Source of the DNA: Halobacteriales archaeon QS_9_68_17
GTDB lineage: Archaea; Halobacteriota; Halobacteria; Halobacteriales; Natronoarchaeaceae
NCBI GenBank assembly: GCA_003023565.1
Contig: PXSA01000039.1
Span: 29,720-93,719 of the forward strand
DNA length: 64,000 nucleotides
Direction: 5' to 3'
In this document: positions 1 through 10,062 of the stretch, in pieces
How positions within the stretch are numbered: the stretch's first letter is position 1
How the letters are laid out: each line of letters starts with the position of its first letter
Translations under genes and position numbers: made by a program
Notes under the pieces: generated by a model
What the model was told of the DNA's origin: nothing
The model's input: the letters and a program-made list of their open reading frames with translations, nothing else
Databases searched by the model: none

Positions 1-2
1 GC

Positions 3-414
3 GACCGGGCCGCGCTGGACGGGACGCCCGTCTCGACCACCGACCGGTCGTCGCCGGACGAGTGCACGCTCCTCTCGGGCTACGACCCGAACGGGGCGTT
101 CCTCTCGCACGGCTACCAGGAGACCCGCGGGGTACACAGCCTCGGGTCGGCCGCGCTCAGCCTCCGTTCCCTCGCGAGCGGCAGCGCCGACGCGCAAGAA
201 TACGACACCTCCCCCTGAGACGTGACAGCCGGCGTCGTCATCGCCCGCGAGGCCGGTGCCGCGCTCACCGACGCGGACGGCGAGCGCTACGGCCCGCTCG
301 CGCCCCACGACGCGCGGGCCGAACCGGTCGGGTCGAACGGTCCACGACGCCCTGTTCCGTCACCTCGACGACGAGCAGGACCTGCGGTCGGCGGAGCGCA
401 CCAGCGCCGACTGA
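3..414 (+). pseudogene. Inositol monophosphatase family protein, 3' part, decayed
   Basis: Frame 3 reads ...YDTSP*DVTAGVVIAREAGAALTDADGERYGPL. The stop (TGA 216-218) sits where the family has W in SPWDV. A later frameshift leads to VHDALFRHLDDEQDLRSAERTSAD*. 5' end is outside the window. Confidence 0.7.
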
Positions 415-495
415 CCCGGGGACCACCGCGTTTCCCGCGCTCGATACCGACAACCGCCGTCCCGCAGCGCCGTCTCCCTTCTGACGCCGCGACGG

Positions 496-1836
496 TCACT
501 GCGGGCGAGCGAGGAACTCTCCCCGCCCCGGCTCGGAACGAACGTCGTGGTCCCGGGCGATGACCTCGCCGCCGGCGATAACGGTGTCGACGCGAGCGCT
601 CCACTCCTGCCCCTCGTACGGCGTCCACCCGCCCGCGAACCGGAGGTCGTCCGCCGAGACCTCGAACCGCTCCTCGCGCACGAGCGCGATGTCGGCGTCG
701 GTCCCCACCCGCAACGATCCCTTTCGCGGGTAGATGCCGGCCTCGCGCGCCGGCCGGGCGCAGACGAGTTCGCGCAGTCGCGGCCAGGAGATCCGGTCCT
801 CGTGAACCCCCTCGCTGACGAGGAACTCCAGCGTCGTCTCGATGCCCGGGAGCCCGGCGTACGGCTCCCAGATGTCGTCCCAACCGCGCTCCCGGTCCTC
901 GCGGTACGTGGGGAAGTGCTCGCTGGCGATCAGGTCGATCGTGCCGTCCCGAACGGCGGTCCAGAGCCGGGCGACCTCCGCGGGGGACTTCAGGCTCGGG
1001 TTCACCTTCAGGAACGGCCCCTTCTCCGCCACGTCCTCCTTCGAGAACGCGAGGTAGTGCGGGCAGGTCTCCAGCGTCACCGGGACGTTCGCCCGCGACT
1101 CGAACCGCTCGCCCTCCCGCGCGCCGCTGCCGCTGGAGACGTGAACGACGTGGAGCGGGCAGTCCGCGTACTCCGCGAACCACCCCATCCGGCTAATGGC
1201 GTCGAGTTCCGCCTCCAGCGGGCGGGAGTCCATGTACACGTCCGGGTCGGTCCCCGCTATCGACGCCCGGGCGTGGTCGAGGATCCCCTGCGTCTCGCAG
1301 TGGACGCGGACCTTGCCGCCGGCGTCTCCCACCTGTTCCATCAGGGAGACGATCGTCCCGTCGTCCGCGAGATACGGTTCGGCGGTGAACGTTTTGAAGT
1401 CGGGCGTCCCCGCCGCCAGTATCCCCTCCACGTCGACGTCCGGGTCGTCCACGTTGCCCGCGACCAGCCCGAAGTCGACGTGTGCGAGGCCCTCGCAGTC
1501 CGCCCGCTTCGCTCGGAACGACTCGGGGGAGGTGATCGGTGTCTGCGTCGGGAGTTCGACGACGGTGGTCACCCCGCCCGCGGCGGCGCTCGCCGTCTCC
1601 GACGCGAAGTCGATGCCCTCGGGGAACAGTTCCGGGTCGTGCATGTGGTTGTGTACGTCGACCATGCCGGGGAGCGCGACCATCCCGTCGGCGTCTATCA
1701 GGTCGTCGGCGTCGCCGCGGTCGCTTGCCACGTCGGGGCCGACCGCCGCTATCCGGCCGTCGTCGATCGCGATCGACCCGGGCCGCACGCCGGCCGCGTC
1801 GACGATCCGGGCGTTCTCTATAAGTCGATCCGTCAT
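496..1836 (-). CDS. Dihydroorotase/allantoinase/hydantoinase-type cyclic amidohydrolase
   Basis: MTDRLIENARIVDAAGVRPGSIAIDDGRIAAVG...GMVDVHNHMHDPELFPEGIDFASETASAAAGGVTTVVELP; metal-binding HxH and C-terminal amidohydrolase motifs. Confidence 0.85.
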   Translation of the reverse strand: MTDRLIENARIVDAAGVRPGSIAIDDGRIAAVGPDVASDRGDADDLIDADGMVALPGMVDVHNHMHDPELFPEGIDFASETASAAAGGVTTVVELPTQTPITSPESFRAKRADCEGLAHVDFGLVAGNVDDPDVDVEGILAAGTPDFKTFTAEPYLADDGTIVSLMEQVGDAGGKVRVHCETQGILDHARASIAGTDPDVYMDSRPLEAELDAISRMGWFAEYADCPLHVVHVSSGSGAREGERFESRANVPVTLETCPHYLAFSKEDVAEKGPFLKVNPSLKSPAEVARLWTAVRDGTIDLIASEHFPTYREDRERGWDDIWEPYAGLPGIETTLEFLVSEGVHEDRISWPRLRELVCARPAREAGIYPRKGSLRVGTDADIALVREERFEVSADDLRFAGGWTPYEGQEWSARVDTVIAGGEVIARDHDVRSEPGRGEFLARPQ

Positions 1837-2015
1837 GGTAGGGTTCGGGACGCGGACGACCAAAACAGTTGGCGATCGCTGGGAAGGGGCCTTCTACCCG
1901 CCGGGACGTGTGGCTCCCGGTGGCCGAACGTGGCCCCGATGTGCGGCCGTTTGCCGGCGCTTCGCGGTCGTGGAGCGGAGATAGTTTTTTGACGCGTGCC
2001 ATTTTCTGCCACGGT

Positions 2016-3314
2016 GTGATACTGAACGCAGGCACGCTCGTCACCATGAACGACGAGCGCGCGGTCCGAGAGGAGGTCCACGTCGTCGTCGAGGGCGGTG
2101 AGATCGTCGAGATCGCCGACGGGTACGAGTCCGGCGAGGACGCGGTCGACGCGCGCGACGAGGTGGTGATCCCGGGGCTGGTGAACTGTCACACCCACAT
2201 GTACGCGCTCCCGATCCGCGGCGCACCGCTTACGGCGTCGCCGCGGAGTTTCTACGAGGCGCTGGTCGACATCTGGTGGGAGGTCGACGAGGCGTTCACG
2301 ACGCGCGACGCCCGTCTCTCCGCGCTCGGTTCCAGCGCCGAGATGCTGGAAAGCGGCGTCACGACGTTCTGTGACAACTACTCCGGCCCGAACACGCTCC
2401 CCGGTGCGCTGGACGCGGTCGCCGACGGCGTTTCGCGGACGCCGATCCGCGGGATGATCACGTTCGAGACGACGGCGCGGAACTCCGAGTCCGAGGCCGT
2501 GGAGGGGGTCGACGAGAACCGGCGTTTCATCCAAGAGGGGGAGGGGGAGTACGACCGCGTCAGCGGTCACTACTGCCTCCACACCCTGTTTACGAACACG
2601 GGGAGCGTCGTCGACGAGTGCGTCACCCGCGCGGTCGACGACGACCGCCTGCTCCAGATCCACCTGGAGGAGGGACTGGTCGACGTCCACGACTCCATCA
2701 GGGAGTACGGGGAGCGTCCCGTCCCGGCGCTGGAGTCGATGGGCTTTTTCGACGCGGACGTCGTCGCCGCACACTGCGTCCACTCCACCGAGCGGGAACT
2801 CGAAGTCCTCGCGGACCACGACGTGTCGGTCGCGCACAACCCCTACTCGAACATCAACAACGCGGTCGGCATCGCCGACGTCGAGACGATGGAGGACCTC
2901 GACATGACGGTCGGCATCGGGGACGACGGCTGGGACCCCGACATGTTCGAGACGATGCGGTCCGCCGTCGGCATCCACAAACTGAAGCAAAACGACCCGA
3001 GCGGGTTCGACATGGCGAAGGCTCTGGAGTGGGCCACCGTCGGCAGCGCGTCGGTGCTGGGCATGGACGACCGGGTCGGCAGCGTCGAGGTCGGCAAGCG
3101 CGGCGACTTCGTCACGCTCGATCTGGGTCCGAACCCGGTGCTTCCCGGGAGCGCGCCGTACTACATCGTCAGCGCCGCGAGCAGGGCCGACGTGACCCGG
3201 ACTATCGTCGACGGCGAGGTCGCGTACAGCCCCGATGACGGTGTACGCGGAGTGGACGGGTCGGACATGGAGGCCGTGGGCGAGGCGAGTGCGGAACTCT
3301 GGGACCGCCTCTGA
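2016..3314 (+). CDS. Amidohydrolase family protein (AtzA/TrzA/SsnA-like deaminase/chlorohydrolase)
   Basis: VILNAGTLVTMNDERAV...GLVNCHTHMYALPIRG...VVAAHCVHSTERELEVLADHDVSVAHNPYSNINNAVG...GIGDDGWDPDMFE; GTG start likely. Confidence 0.85.
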   Translation: MILNAGTLVTMNDERAVREEVHVVVEGGEIVEIADGYESGEDAVDARDEVVIPGLVNCHTHMYALPIRGAPLTASPRSFYEALVDIWWEVDEAFTTRDARLSALGSSAEMLESGVTTFCDNYSGPNTLPGALDAVADGVSRTPIRGMITFETTARNSESEAVEGVDENRRFIQEGEGEYDRVSGHYCLHTLFTNTGSVVDECVTRAVDDDRLLQIHLEEGLVDVHDSIREYGERPVPALESMGFFDADVVAAHCVHSTERELEVLADHDVSVAHNPYSNINNAVGIADVETMEDLDMTVGIGDDGWDPDMFETMRSAVGIHKLKQNDPSGFDMAKALEWATVGSASVLGMDDRVGSVEVGKRGDFVTLDLGPNPVLPGSAPYYIVSAASRADVTRTIVDGEVAYSPDDGVRGVDGSDMEAVGEASAELWDRL

Positions 3315-3560
3315 GGTCGGCCCCGGTCAGCGTCGGTTTCGCGGTCCCGGTGCGCTCCCGGCGTGGTCGCCGCGATATTTTACACACTAAGGGCGTACAT
3401 TATCGGTCGGCCCTCGATCCGCGGTTCCGGCCGGGGGACCTAACGGGCCGACTTCGTTAACCGGCGGGACCGCCCCCGGCCGGCGACGGTCCGACGGCGC
3501 GGGTCCGGGGCGTACACGCTTCGTCAAGATTTATGACCGTCGCGGGGCGAACGTGGCGTG

Positions 3561-4202
3561 ATGGCAACTGATCCCGGATGCAAAGTGGACACGGCAGTGG
3601 AGCGGTACGGGTTGGCGTCGGCGGATCCGGTGTACGAGACGATCGACGAGGGCCTGCTCAGGCGCTGGAAGGGCGACGACGACCGCTCCTCCACGGGCTA
3701 TCGGTCGCTCACGGAGTGGTTCAACAAACGGCTGCTGAAGCAGGTGTACGACGAGCACGGCCGGGAGTCGCTCGGCGCGCGCGTCGACAGCGATTACGAG
3801 GCGTTACGGAGCGGCGACGACCTGCTGAGCGAGGAGACGGTCGAGAGCCTCCGGTCCGACGGCGTCGACGCCGAGCGGGTCCGCGACGACATGGTGTCGT
3901 GGGGGACGATGCGAACGCATCTACAGGAGTGCCTCGACGGGGAGAAAGCGCCCCAGGCCGCCCGGACGGAGTGGGAACGGGAGAGCATCGAGAAGGCCCG
4001 TGAGGTGACCAGAGAGAAGGCCGCATCGGCGCTGTCCTCGCTCGCGACGAAAGGAGAGATCGATGGGGTCGATTCGGCCTCGGTCGAGGTGCGGATCCAG
4101 ATCAGTTGCGGGCACTGTCCGACGCGCGTTCCGTTCGACGTGGCGGCCGAACGGGGCTACGTCTGCGAACAGCACGGCCGAACGCACGCCACGACCGACT
4201 GA
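3561..4202 (+). CDS. rdfA: RdfA-like protein (rod-determining factor A family)
   Basis: MATDPGCKVDTAVERYGLASADPVYETIDEGLLRRWKGDDDRSSTGYRSLTEWFNKRLLKQVYDEHGRESLGARVDSDYEALRSGDD with a C-terminal CGHC...C motif; immediately upstream of an SMC-related gene. Confidence 0.75.
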   Translation: MATDPGCKVDTAVERYGLASADPVYETIDEGLLRRWKGDDDRSSTGYRSLTEWFNKRLLKQVYDEHGRESLGARVDSDYEALRSGDDLLSEETVESLRSDGVDAERVRDDMVSWGTMRTHLQECLDGEKAPQAARTEWERESIEKAREVTREKAASALSSLATKGEIDGVDSASVEVRIQISCGHCPTRVPFDVAAERGYVCEQHGRTHATTD

Positions 4203-4207
4203 CGACT

Positions 4208-6004
4208 ATGACATGGAACATCGACATCGAGAACGTCGCGGGGATACTGAGCGGGAGCGCGACGATCGAACCGGGCCTGAACGCCGTCCGGGGATCGAAC
4301 TGGCAGGGCAAATCCAGCTTCATCGAGGCCGTCAAGACGGCGCTCGGGACGTCGACCGAACTCACCGAGGGCGAGGAGCGCGGCGGGGTCACGCTCCGGA
4401 CGCCGGACCGGGAGGTCGCGGTGGATCTGGTCCGGGAGAACGGCACCGTGCGGCGGTCGGGGACGCCGTATCTCGACGAGGAGTACGACACCGTCCGGGC
4501 GGAGTTGTTCGCCTGCCTCGACGAGCGAAACGCGGTCCGCGGGGCGGTCAGACGCGGGGAGAACCTCGAAGACGTGCTGATGCGCCCGCTCGACTTCCAG
4601 AACATCGACGAGCGGGTCGCGGACCTGAAGCGCGAGCGCGAGCGGGTCTCCTCGGAGCTCTCGGGGGCCAGAGAGGCGAAGAAGCGCCTCCCCGCGGTGC
4701 AGGAACAGGTGACGCAACTCGAAAAGGAGATCGACGAACTGCGGGAGAAACGCGAGGAGGTCGCGTCCGGTGACGCCGACAGCGACCCCGACGGCAGGGA
4801 CGAGACGGCGCGACAGCAACTCAACGGGGCCCGGACGGAACGGAGTCGGGCCGAGAGCCGGGTCGACCGACTGGAGGGGACCATCGAACGGACGAAGGAT
4901 CGCCTCGAAGAGCGACGCTCGGAGCTGGAGTCGCTCGAGATCCCGGAGGACGACGTGGAGGGTGAACTCGCGGTGGCCCGGGAGGAACTCCAGCGGATCA
5001 AACAGGACGCCGAAGTGCTGCAGTCCGTCTACTCCGCGAACGAGATGGTGCTAACGGAGAACCGACTCGACCTTCTGACGGACGTCGAGCGGGAGTTGAC
5101 CGGCGACACGGTCACCTGCTGGACCTGCGGGAGCGACGCGCAGCGAGCGGACCTCGAGGAGCGTCTGGACGCCCTCGGCGACGAGATCACCGGACTCCGG
5201 GCCGAGACCGAGCAGTACCGCGACCGGGTCGAGGAACTAGAGGCGCGACGGGAAGAGATCAAGCAGGCGGAGCGGCGGCGACGGGACCTGAAAGCGGAGA
5301 TCGCGGAACTGGAGGAGACGCTCGCGGACCGGCGACAGAGCCTGTCGGACGCCGAGGACCGTTTCGAGGCGGCGGACGAACGCGTCGAAGAACTCTCGAA
5401 CGCCGTCGACGAGGCGGTCGAGGAGATATCGGACGTCGAGAGCGAGATCAAGTATCGGGAGGCCGAACTGAAGGACACGCGGGACGAACTCGCGGCACTG
5501 GAGAACCGGGCCGAACGGGTCGAGACGCTCGACGCGGAGAACGAGCGGGTCCGGACGGAGATCGAGGCGCTTCGCAGCCGCAAAGACGAGATCAAGCGCC
5601 GAACGCGGGAGGCGTTCGACGATGCAATGGCCGACGTCCTGTCGCGGTTCGATACGGGGTTCGAGACGGCCCGGCTCACCTCCGAGTTCGGTCTGGTGGT
5701 GGCCCGCGACGGCCGCGAGGCCAGCCTGGACGCCCTCAGCGAGGGGGAACTCGAACTCATCGGGTTCGTCGCGGCGCTGGCCGGCTACGAGTCGTTCGAC
5801 GTGGGCGACGCCGTTCCGCTCCTCCTCGTCGACGGCGTCGGGGGGCTGGCGGACGACAACCTCCACACGCTGATCGACTACCTCCAGGACCGGACGGAGT
5901 ATTTCGTCTTCACGGCGTACCCCGAATACACGGCGTTCGAGGGGAGGGGGATCGACCCCGATGGCTGGGAGGTCGCGACGGACAGACAGGTCACCGCGGA
6001 CTGA
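4208..6004 (+). CDS. Archaea-specific SMC-related (Rad50-like) coiled-coil ATPase with CxxC hook
   Basis: MTWNIDIENVAGILSGSATIEPGLNAVRGSNWQGKSSFIEAVKTAL (Walker A), long coiled coil, hook VTCWTCGSDA, LSEGELELIGF, VPLLLVDGVGGLADDN. ORF-track start at 4106 is 5' over-extended. Confidence 0.85.
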   Translation: MTWNIDIENVAGILSGSATIEPGLNAVRGSNWQGKSSFIEAVKTALGTSTELTEGEERGGVTLRTPDREVAVDLVRENGTVRRSGTPYLDEEYDTVRAELFACLDERNAVRGAVRRGENLEDVLMRPLDFQNIDERVADLKRERERVSSELSGAREAKKRLPAVQEQVTQLEKEIDELREKREEVASGDADSDPDGRDETARQQLNGARTERSRAESRVDRLEGTIERTKDRLEERRSELESLEIPEDDVEGELAVAREELQRIKQDAEVLQSVYSANEMVLTENRLDLLTDVERELTGDTVTCWTCGSDAQRADLEERLDALGDEITGLRAETEQYRDRVEELEARREEIKQAERRRRDLKAEIAELEETLADRRQSLSDAEDRFEAADERVEELSNAVDEAVEEISDVESEIKYREAELKDTRDELAALENRAERVETLDAENERVRTEIEALRSRKDEIKRRTREAFDDAMADVLSRFDTGFETARLTSEFGLVVARDGREASLDALSEGELELIGFVAALAGYESFDVGDAVPLLLVDGVGGLADDNLHTLIDYLQDRTEYFVFTAYPEYTAFEGRGIDPDGWEVATDRQVTAD

Positions 6005-6232
6005 GTGCCGGTCGGTCCGGCGGCGTCTGTCGGATCGTTCCCGCGTACCCGTCTTCCCGGGATTCGACCCGCATCGAGGCGTCCGCGGTCGACGACCTGT
6101 CGGCCGTCTCTCACGAGGACGGCGTGTCGGTGCGGTCCCGAGCCAGCCGGTCGATGGGAGCGCACCGGTCGTCTCCCCGAACACGCGAGGGGAAAGAACG
6201 TTGCCGATACACTAAGCCAATAGTAGGGTACT

Positions 6233-6583
6233 GTGGACGGTCAGGACGTGGTGATTAGAGTCGTCCGACGCGGAGGTCAAAACGTCGACACCGGCGAGCG
6301 GATGGTCGGCGATAACGACGAGGTCACCGCCGACCTCTCCATGACGGGCATGGAACTCAGAGACGAGGTTTCGATCGAGTCGGAGGCCTTCGACATCGAA
6401 AACGGTCGCGTCGACGTCGACCTGTCGGTGAGCGTTCCGGTCGGGGACCGGAGCCACGCCCGTCGTCTCCTCGCGGAACTGAACCTGGTCGACCTCGTGA
6501 CAAGGCGTCTCGGCGGGGACCGGATCACCGTCTCTCCGTCGGAGACACAGCGCCGGATCGACATCGACGGCTCCGCCCGTTAG
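6233..6583 (+). CDS. Hypothetical protein (116 aa) downstream of SMC-related gene
   Basis: Intact ORF MDGQDVVIRVVRRGGQNVDTGERMVGDNDEVTADLSMTGMELRDEVSIE..., co-directional with rdfA/SMC. Confidence 0.6.
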   Translation: MDGQDVVIRVVRRGGQNVDTGERMVGDNDEVTADLSMTGMELRDEVSIESEAFDIENGRVDVDLSVSVPVGDRSHARRLLAELNLVDLVTRRLGGDRITVSPSETQRRIDIDGSAR

Positions 6584-6834
6584 TCCGACAGCGCCCAGCC
6601 GACGCTCCGGCCGGATAGCTACGCCTATGGCTTCCGGCGACGGACGACGCCGACGCTTCGCTCTTCGGGACCCGTCTCGTCGCGTGACCGCCCGGCCCTC
6701 CGCCGCGTCACCGCGAGACGCGCTCTCTTCGCGCCCGGCGACCGTCCGGCCGGTCGGCGGTTACGGCCGGTCCGCGTGATGGTTCGCCGACATGAGGGGA
6801 AACGTTATTGCCATGTGTAACTATACCACGGTCA

Positions 6835-7674
6835 ATGGCAACGATCAGAGTACGGGACTGGACGAAAAAACGGATCGACGGGATACTCGAAGCGGAGTCG
6901 CACTCCTCTCACGACTCCGTGATCAAATCGCTGCTGAAAGACCGCGAACTGGCGCAGTTCGCCGGACAGGGCGTCGACGGTCGAGACGCCGCCGAGGAGT
7001 CGCCGCGACCGCCGGCGGACAGGCCCTTCGACGACCTCACGGTCCTCGACGAGATGCGGCACGCCGACAACGGCATCCTCTTTCTGTGGTGCCCGAACTG
7101 CGGTAACGAGTTGGCCCATCTCACCCTGGAGAACCCGGTCGACCTCTCGATCCTCGAGATGGAGTGTCAGCGGTGTCTCACTCACCTCGACCAGCACGCG
7201 CTCATCGCCATCGAGATCGGCTATCCGATCGAGGAGAAACTCGTCGACGACCACCTCCAGGACGACCTGAAAGCGTGTGTCATCGACTACTGGGACCGCA
7301 CCCTCGAACAGCGCACCGAGGCCGCCGCGGACGAGGAGCCAGACGTCGAGCAACTCGTCTGGCAGTTCGACCAGTACGTTCGCAACTTCCAGTGGGAGTG
7401 GCCGACCGACGTTCCCGCGGTCGGCTTCGAAGGGGGGTCGACGTACCGGAACGAGGCCACCGGCGAACTGATCGAAGCGATGGAACCGGTGACCGAGCAC
7501 CGAAACGCGCTCGACTCGTTCGAGGTCAGACGCTACCCAGAGGGCGCGGACCCCGACGACGCCGAGACCGAGACCATGGATAGCACCGCGGTCGCGGACC
7601 TGATCATCAACCGGAGCCTCTCTCTGGTCGAGGCGACGTCGCCGGACACCGCGAGTCCGCCGGACCGAGCGTAG
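6835..7674 (+). CDS. Hypothetical protein with N-terminal RHH-like segment and CPNC/CQRC zinc-ribbon-like motif
   Basis: MATIRVRDWTKKRIDGILEAESHSSHDSVIKSLLKD... then FLWCPNCGNELAHLTLENPVDLSILEMECQRC. Confidence 0.7.
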   Translation: MATIRVRDWTKKRIDGILEAESHSSHDSVIKSLLKDRELAQFAGQGVDGRDAAEESPRPPADRPFDDLTVLDEMRHADNGILFLWCPNCGNELAHLTLENPVDLSILEMECQRCLTHLDQHALIAIEIGYPIEEKLVDDHLQDDLKACVIDYWDRTLEQRTEAAADEEPDVEQLVWQFDQYVRNFQWEWPTDVPAVGFEGGSTYRNEATGELIEAMEPVTEHRNALDSFEVRRYPEGADPDDAETETMDSTAVADLIINRSLSLVEATSPDTASPPDRA

Positions 7675-7777
7675 CCCGTCTCGCGCCGGTCGCTTTCCGC
7701 CGGGCGGCCGTCATCGGTTCCGTTTCGCTGAGCCGTCGAGACTCAGGCGTCCGGGACGCACCGGTGGTCCGATCGGC

Positions 7778-7987
7778 TCATCGGAGCCCGAGGACGTTCA
7801 GCAGGTCGACCCCGACGCCCAGCCACTCGATCGCCTTGTATCCGAGATAGATGCCCACGATCCCCAGTATGCCGGGCAGCTCCGGGGGTGCGGGGATCGG
7901 GACCCCCAGGAGCGCGAACAGCGCTCCCGCTAGCACGCCCGTGAACAGCGCGAGGACCGCTATCGTTCCGTCCATCCGTACCTTCAT
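7778..7987 (-). CDS. XapX domain-containing small membrane protein
   Basis: MKVRMDGTIAVLALFTGVLAGALFALLGVPIPAPPELPGILGIVGIYLGYKAIEWLGVGVDLLNVLGLR. Confidence 0.75.
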   Translation of the reverse strand: MKVRMDGTIAVLALFTGVLAGALFALLGVPIPAPPELPGILGIVGIYLGYKAIEWLGVGVDLLNVLGLR

Positions 7988-8844
7988 ACCCGCTGCTTCG
8001 CGATAAAGTAATTGCGGTGCGACGGGTTGACGCGCGAGTCCTTCGGCCGCGAACGGCTGTGGCGTCCCGGAGCGTTCGACCGTTGCTTCTAGAGACTTCA
8101 CGAACGATCTCTTGCCGAAATCCCGGTTGCGTATCCGCGCCACCGCGACGCCGAACGGCGAGGGGTTCGACTTCGAGCTCTAATCGCCGAGTCGCAAGCG
8201 GACGGTATCGAGGCGTTAACGCCGATCGAAACCGATCCCGACGTCGGTACTGCCGACGGAACGAGAGCTTTGCCGAAACCTTACAGCTGCTCTGGAGCTA
8301 CCATACGAGTTCGTCCTAACCGGACGGAGGACTCCTGGGTGTGGAGGCCGCTCGACGCGGTGGGGCGGTCGACGGCCGCGACGACCCGCGAGCGGACGGC
8401 GGACGACCGGGGCGTCGATGCCGGACCCGTATCACTGCCGGAACCCCCACTCTCCCCCTTACGGCCGTAACGGTTTCTCGTCAACCTTTCATCGATCCGG
8501 CCAGTGGGGAGTCGTGCGCGTCTCCGAACATTGGAACTTCGGTGAACCGAACACGACAGACGGGCGGATGCGCGTGCGCGGATGCCGACGCCGGGTAGGG
8601 GGACCATTGCACGTCGTGTCGTCGCGTTCTTTCCCACCGCGCTATTTACAAGATCACGCGTGTAAATATTTTGACTCCGGACGGCATGGACCCGATCGCG
8701 GACCTCGTCCTCTCGTGCGGCGATAGGGCGGATTCCTATCGGTATCGAGAGGGATACTGTGACGTTCAAACGGGGAAGGTAACTAGGTAGGTTGACCGAT
8801 GTTACCGTCCGACCCCTGCCGGCGGACGTGGTCGGTCCGGGAAG

Positions 8845-10062
8845 CTAGAAGCCGGACGTTCCCTCGAGCCGGTGTTTCTCCGCCACCGATTCGTTTAGTT
8901 CGACCCCCAGCCCGGGGGTTTCGGGGACCTCGATGACACCGTCCCGGATCAGCGGCTCCTCACGCTCCGTCAGGTCGTCCCACCAGTCGACTTCGAGGGC
9001 GTGGTACTCCAGCAGGTCGAAGTTGGGGATCGTCGCGCCGAGGTGGACGCAGGCCATCGTCCCGATCGGACTGCAGACGTTGTGCGGGGAGATGGGCATA
9101 TAGTTCTCCTCGGCCCGGTCGGCGATGCGCGTCGTCTCCGCGAGGCCGCCGACGGTCGTCGGATCGGGGGTGACGATGTCCACGCCGTGGTCGTAGATCA
9201 GGTCGGTGAGTTCGTGGACGCGGAACCGGTTCTCGCCCGTCGCGACCGGCGTGTCCGTCGCCTTGGTGACCTCGATCTGGGCGGACGTGTTCTCCGGAGG
9301 GATGAGGTCCTCGAGCCACATCAGTTTGTACTCCTCGAGCTCGTGAGCCAGACGCTTCGCGCTCTCGACGGAGTAGTCCCAGTGACAGTCGAACGCGAGG
9401 TCGACGTCGTAGCCGATCTCGTCGCGGACGGCCTCGACGATCTCGCGTTTCCGCTCGATAGCGCCGTTCGATAGGCGGCCGTTGAACGGGTCGTTCTCGT
9501 TGTCGTCGGGCAGGTCGAGGTCGAACTTGATCGCGTCGAAGCCCATGTCGGTCACCCGGGCCGCCTCCGCGGCGTAGGCCTCCGGCGAGTACGCCTCGGC
9601 GTCCGCGTAGGCGGTCGCCCCGTCCTCGACCGCGTACGCTTCGCCGGCGTGGCAGTCGCAGTACATGCGGACCTCGTCGCGGTACTTCGACCCGAGGAGC
9701 TGGTACACCGGCAGGTCGAGGATCTTCCCGGCGGCGTCCCAGAGTGCGACCTCGATCCCGGAGGCGGCGGTCACGACCTTGCCGGTGGTGCCGCCGTGGC
9801 CGGACATCTCCTGGACGATGAGTCGGAACAGGCGCTCCGGGTCCAGCGGGTTCTCGCCGACGAGGAACCGCGTCGTGTACTCGACGAGTTCGGGGACGCC
9901 GCCGCCCCGATACGACTCGCCGATGCCGGTGACGCCGGCGTCGGTCTCGACCGTTATCAGGTTCCACTCGAAGTTTCCCTCGACGACGCAGGTCTTGATG
10001 TCGGTTATCTCCACGTCGCGGTCGGACTCGCGGTTCTCGACCCGGTCGGAATAGTCTCTCAT
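8845..10062 (-). CDS. Mandelate racemase/muconate lactonizing enzyme family (enolase superfamily; sugar-acid dehydratase-like)
   Basis: ...AIKFDLDLPDDNEN...DLAFDCHWDYSVESAKRLAHELEEYKLMWLEDLIPPENTSAQIEVTKATDTPVATGENRF...ISPHNVCSPIGTMACVHLGA. Confidence 0.85.
   Translation of the reverse strand: MRDYSDRVENRESDRDVEITDIKTCVVEGNFEWNLITVETDAGVTGIGESYRGGGVPELVEYTTRFLVGENPLDPERLFRLIVQEMSGHGGTTGKVVTAASGIEVALWDAAGKILDLPVYQLLGSKYRDEVRMYCDCHAGEAYAVEDGATAYADAEAYSPEAYAAEAARVTDMGFDAIKFDLDLPDDNENDPFNGRLSNGAIERKREIVEAVRDEIGYDVDLAFDCHWDYSVESAKRLAHELEEYKLMWLEDLIPPENTSAQIEVTKATDTPVATGENRFRVHELTDLIYDHGVDIVTPDPTTVGGLAETTRIADRAEENYMPISPHNVCSPIGTMACVHLGATIPNFDLLEYHALEVDWWDDLTEREEPLIRDGVIEVPETPGLGVELNESVAEKHRLEGTSGF

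Noticed and set aside
547-1992. Long + strand ORF (481 aa) antisense to the hydantoinase
   Set aside because: R/V/D/G/P-rich shadow of a GC-rich gene; no recognisable domain, while the opposite frame is a clear amidohydrolase.
8150-8840. Several short ORFs in the 8.15-8.84 kb gap, including MDPIADLVLSCGDRADSYRYREGYCDVQTGKVTR from 8685
   Set aside because: No family recognised; could be a remnant or promoter-proximal leader, but evidence is too thin to call a gene.
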